Below, piece by piece: positions 61,001 through 64,000 of a stretch of DNA of 64,000 nt (position 1 is its first letter; each line of letters begins with the position of its first letter). The stretch spans positions 1,509,501 to 1,573,500 of the forward strand of contig JAFREQ010000062.1 of NCBI GenBank assembly GCA_025331565.1. Direction: 5' to 3'. Origin of the DNA: Holacanthus passer. Its lineage: Eukaryota > Chordata > Actinopteri > Pomacanthidae. Below the pieces are notes generated by a model. It made no database searches. It was not told where the DNA came from and saw nothing but the letters and a program-made list of their open reading frames with translations. The position numbers were made by a program, and so were the translations under genes.

Positions 61001-62432
61001 CCCCTTTCAAAACCTCTGTCACCTTCGAAACAATCTGGTCCAGCGAGCGGCCTTCTTCTGCCAAGGCACCTGCCAGCTGACGGAGAGCGTGAATCAGTAG
61101 CCATGAGATGCAACACACCACAATTTCACTTACAAAATCACATCTGTGTTGTTGGGTTGCATGATGGGTTTGCACATTTTTGAAACTTGACTTGAACCCT
61201 TGATATCTTGAGCTATCAGTACCAATTCACATTTATCTCTCAATCATTAATCTGATTTTTATTTTGTCCTGATTTATAAAACTATATGGAAAACATCCTC
61301 AGTCTTCATGCACTGAAATTGTTGTCTACCTTGTGTATGAAGACGGTGCCACACAGGCCTCTCCTCCCGGCCTTGCTGGGTTGGTTGAAGGCGCAGTCGT
61401 CTGAAACTATCACCATGTCAGTGGCGACGCCGTGGTTATGGGCCTGCTCTGCGGCCAGCCCGAAGTTGAGGCGGTCGCCGGTGTAGTTCTTCACAATGAG
61501 GAGGATTCCAGAGGCTCCTGTGGAGGGAGGAGGAACTGACTCTCATTACATTTATTAACTAAGTCAGAAAAGACAAACACCCTGGTGGACATTACCTGCA
61601 TTGTGCAGAGCCAGAATGGCTGCCAGGATGCTGGCAGGAGGTGGAGACGCAAACACTCCACCTGCTACAGCTGCTGACAACATACCTGCACCGACATAAC
61701 CTGGAGACACAGGGAGGGAGAGGAAACTGTGACGATCCAGAGATCAGATAAATAAAAGGTTTCATGTGTGACATTTTAAAATGTCCTACCCCCGTGTGCC
61801 GGCTCGTGTCCCGACCCCCCTCCGGACAGCAGGGCCACTTTACCCCTCAGGTTGTCCAGGTCGGACCGAAGCACGACTCTGTGGCCCCTCAGCAGAGACA
61901 GGCCCCCGGCGGCCCTCACCAGGCCCCACAGAGCCTCGTCCACACAGCTGTCGGCCGAGTTTATTAGCTTCTTTTTGGGCTGAGAGAGAGAAATAAAAAA
62001 GGTACATACAAAACCTGTGCGCTCGCAAAATATGATGTATTATGATAGTTTAATGTGACAGCACGTCCTGTACAAACATGCAGATGATGCTTTATAATCC
62101 ATCAATGACAACTCTCTCTCTCTCTCTCAGTCTCTCTCTCTCTCTCTCTCTGTGTTAGTGAGAATGAGGTCAGACATGCACAAACACACAGAGTAAAAAT
62201 CCAAGTTCACAGAAGCTGCTCAATAAAGTTTTACATGAAACAACAGTTTTTCCTTTCCTTCCATTATCTCTGCAGTGGACTCTGAACCTTTAGCATGTGT
62301 GCAGACCAATGCTAACTGAACCAGGCTAACAAACACTGCTGCCATCCTTCACATCAGCACAAAGTCTGTCTGATCGATGCATCTGTTCACTGCTGCTCCA
62401 TTACATCTTTAAAACTTCATATTTACCTCCAT
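58004..62432 (-). CDS. tkfc: Triokinase/FMN cyclase (dihydroxyacetone kinase)
   Basis: Cytosolic enzyme that phosphorylates dihydroxyacetone and glyceraldehyde with ATP and can split FAD to cyclic FMN. Seventeen exons: 62432-62427, 61979-61790, 61700-61596, 61517-61330, 61076-60998, 60912-60823, 60505-60471, 60375-60291, 60199-60110, 60009-59893, 59617-59498, 59280-59143, 59047-58941, 58852-58746, 58521-58488, 58340-58248 and 58162-58004 (TAA). All are in phase, giving 580 residues (human 575). The first coding exon is only six bases (Met-Glu). The DakK domain shows LLSGGGSGHEPAHGG (about residues 50-64), VKNYTGDRLNFGLAAEQA and the substrate-binding His in GIHGEPG (about 222). The DakL domain shows LNSLDRAAGDGDCGNTHAQA, EKMGGSSGALYSLFLTAAA and GDRTMLDAL, which bind Mg-ATP. 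The C-terminus is TARAGRASYIAAERL...DPGAVAVAAIFRAVLE. The frame is intact. Confidence 0.95.
62111..62151. repeat. CT microsatellite in tkfc intron 1
   Basis: (CT)n with one CAGT interruption, between the six-base first coding exon and exon 2. Confidence 0.9.
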
Positions 62433-63672
62433 TTGAACTTTCCTTGCCTCTTCTTCCTTCCAACAGCAGATTGAACCAGAGGAATTCAACCAGCAAGATC
62501 TTGCAAGATTGACACCGGATGTAATGAGAGTTTGCCTACAAAATAAAATCATGACGATCTAATTTTATAAAGGGGAAACTTCCCCTTTGAGTGTGTGGGT
62601 GCAGAAATACATTTCCCATTGTAAAAAAACAAAATTAGCAATCATTATGTTAAATATACACTGAAAGAAGACCTCACATTTTATCATCAACTAAAAGTGA
62701 GTATTAGGTTTTATTTTGAAACATTGAGTTTAATTTTTACAGGTTTTAAAAGGTAGACTGAGACACCTCCCACTTTTGTTTCCTGTAAATGAATGACTGG
62801 CAGTGTGTGATTAAAATAAACAAAATAATATAAATATAATAATAATAATAATAGTAAAACTAAAACTAATCTAAAAATCCGTTTTTGAAAATAAAAGCTT
62901 TCTGTCTGTACAGTACAGCACGTGAGACTCAATAATAATAATAATAATAAGAAACAATAATATTTAGAAACAAGTAGAAACAAAAATATTAATAATAATC
63001 TTTCGAGCTTTTTCAAACTTTCAAAAAATTGCAAAAAAAGAAGAAATCAATAAAACAATAATAAAGTGTATTTTACTTTGCTGTATTCCTCTCAGTGACC
63101 CTGCTTTAAAAACTAATGTCAGTAAGGATGTTAAATAATGATGCAAGTTTTAAATTAATGCAAGTTGCAAAGACAATATTTTAATTAGATCAAATTCTTT
63201 TTAATGAGAGTTTTTTTGTCAGAATATTTTCAGTTTACATACAAACTTACATCAGATATTGATATGAGGTGGGGAAAATTTATTCTGATGTAAAATAAAA
63301 AATAATGTGATGGCTTGAATTCAATATATATAAATATAATTTAAATATAAATTTGGGTGTAAAATAAATTGTTAATCAGCTGAAATGCAGGTAAAGGAAT
63401 TATACAGCTTTTATTGGAAGAAATTAATTTAACTAACTTACTCACTGTTTTCATTTTTACTTAACTCAGCAAAATTACACAAAAAAATCCACAGGTGTTA
63501 ATTAATTATCAACAATTATGAAACAAGCGAAGCTCCGCTCGCTCGGGCTGCTCTGTCACAACATCGAACCAACCCTCCGGTACATGACGCACGGAGCCAG
63601 TCCGCTCGGTTCACCTCGGCTCGGCTCGGCTCGGCTCGGCTCCGCTCAGAACCGTCCGGACCGACATGCAGG
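62433..63672. promoter_or_regulatory. Divergent interval shared by tkfc and exoc6
   Basis: tkfc starts leftward at 62432 and exoc6 rightward at 63673, so about 1.2 kb holds both promoters. The middle is very AT-rich, with ATA/AAT arrays near 62832-62853 and 62932-62950. It turns CG-rich only in the last 150 bases before exoc6. No separate gene is seen. Confidence 0.5.
63616..63640. repeat. Five-copy TCGGC array in the exoc6 5' region
   Basis: TCGGC is repeated five times without change, about 33 bases before the exoc6 ATG. It is probably in the 5' UTR or core promoter. Confidence 0.9.
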
Positions 63673-63761
63673 ATGGCGAGTGTGGAGGCAGCCGCCGAAC
63701 ACGAGCGTATCCTGCGGGAGATCGAGAGCACGGACACCAACTGCATCGGGCCGACCCTCCG
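63673..63761 (+). CDS. Exocyst complex component 6/6B, first coding exon only
   Basis: ATG at 63673 opens MASVEAAAEHERILREIEST, then DTNCIGPTLR, with a donor (CCG|GTAAGA) after 63761 in phase 2. HERILREIESTDT.C.GPTLR is the conserved N-terminus of vertebrate EXOC6 and EXOC6B (Sec15), an exocyst subunit that tethers secretory vesicles and binds Rab11/Rab8. The IESTDTxCIGPTL form is closer to EXOC6B as I recall it, but one exon is too little to decide. The remaining exons lie past the window. Confidence 0.85.
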
Positions 63762-64000
63762 GTAAGACGCCCGGGGGGAGCGCGGCTAGCTCCGGCTAGC
63801 AACTCCGAGACTCCGGGAGCCTGCTCCAAACTTTAACGCTCCTGTTTCCATTATCGGACAGCTAGCCGGCTAACTTTAGCGAACAGGACAGCTAGCTTAT
63901 TTAAACTGTGAATTCTGGGGTCTAAACCTCCACATTGAGTCTTGACTGTCTTCTATGGTGGAACTCTTTTGTCCCTTTTAGCTTTTATAGCAAAACTTTG

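Noticed and set aside
63518..63799. Longer ORF starting at 63518 as the exoc6 start
   Set aside because: It is in a different frame from the conserved HERILREIEST block. The ATG at 63673 gives the exocyst N-terminus and a phase-2 donor.
1..64000. CRISPR array, operon-type defence system or prophage
   Set aside because: The window is intron-rich vertebrate DNA. The regular repeats are microsatellites and minisatellites without spacers, and no bacterial-type genes are present.

Overview
This is eukaryotic DNA from a bony fish, most likely a percomorph-type teleost. The genes are split into many short exons with GT..AG introns that are often under 150 bp. Most products are close matches to vertebrate proteins. 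Several families are typical of fish: a TRIM ligase with a PRY-SPRY domain, a single-CTLD lectin of the ladderlectin/type II antifreeze type, and ZMYM1-like hAT transposons. I rebuilt the exons by hand, using splice sites and codon phase that had to match from exon to exon. All gene names rest on recognised protein sequence, not on a search.

Layout, left to right. The 3' half of tmem185 (+) runs from 113 to 2577. A two-exon Ig-like membrane protein (+) follows at 5637-7252. Next come a decayed interspersed repeat (about 8012-8320) and a decayed hAT transposase (about 8582-9849). mus81 (-) fills 10177-16294, with a reverse transcriptase fragment in its first coding intron. ovol1 (-) lies at 18428-24405, followed by about 6 kb without a recognisable gene. 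cmas (+) is at 30583-33726 and a TRIM E3 ligase (-) at 35676-40509. About 7 kb without a clear gene follows and holds repeat-like segments and a short telomere-type array. Then come a C-type lectin (+) at 47592-48553, a von Willebrand A protein related to 'circularly permutated Ras protein 1-like' (-) at 49654-54941, tkfc (-) at 58004-62432, and the first exon of exoc6/exoc6b (+) at 63673.

The genes form no operon or single pathway. They cover DNA repair (mus81), epithelial transcription control (ovol1), sialic acid activation (cmas), triose/FMN metabolism (tkfc), exocytosis (exoc6) and probable innate immunity (Ig protein, TRIM, lectin).

The main anomaly is reading-frame integrity. Six complete genes (cmas, ovol1, TRIM, lectin, vWA protein, tkfc), about 8.2 kb of coding sequence, plus the partial tmem185, are intact with matching exon phases. 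mus81 carries two single-base frame breaks, and the Ig-like gene carries one. These may be recent gene decay or local consensus errors; the sequence alone cannot decide. I found no CRISPR array, operon-type system or clearly new multi-gene system.
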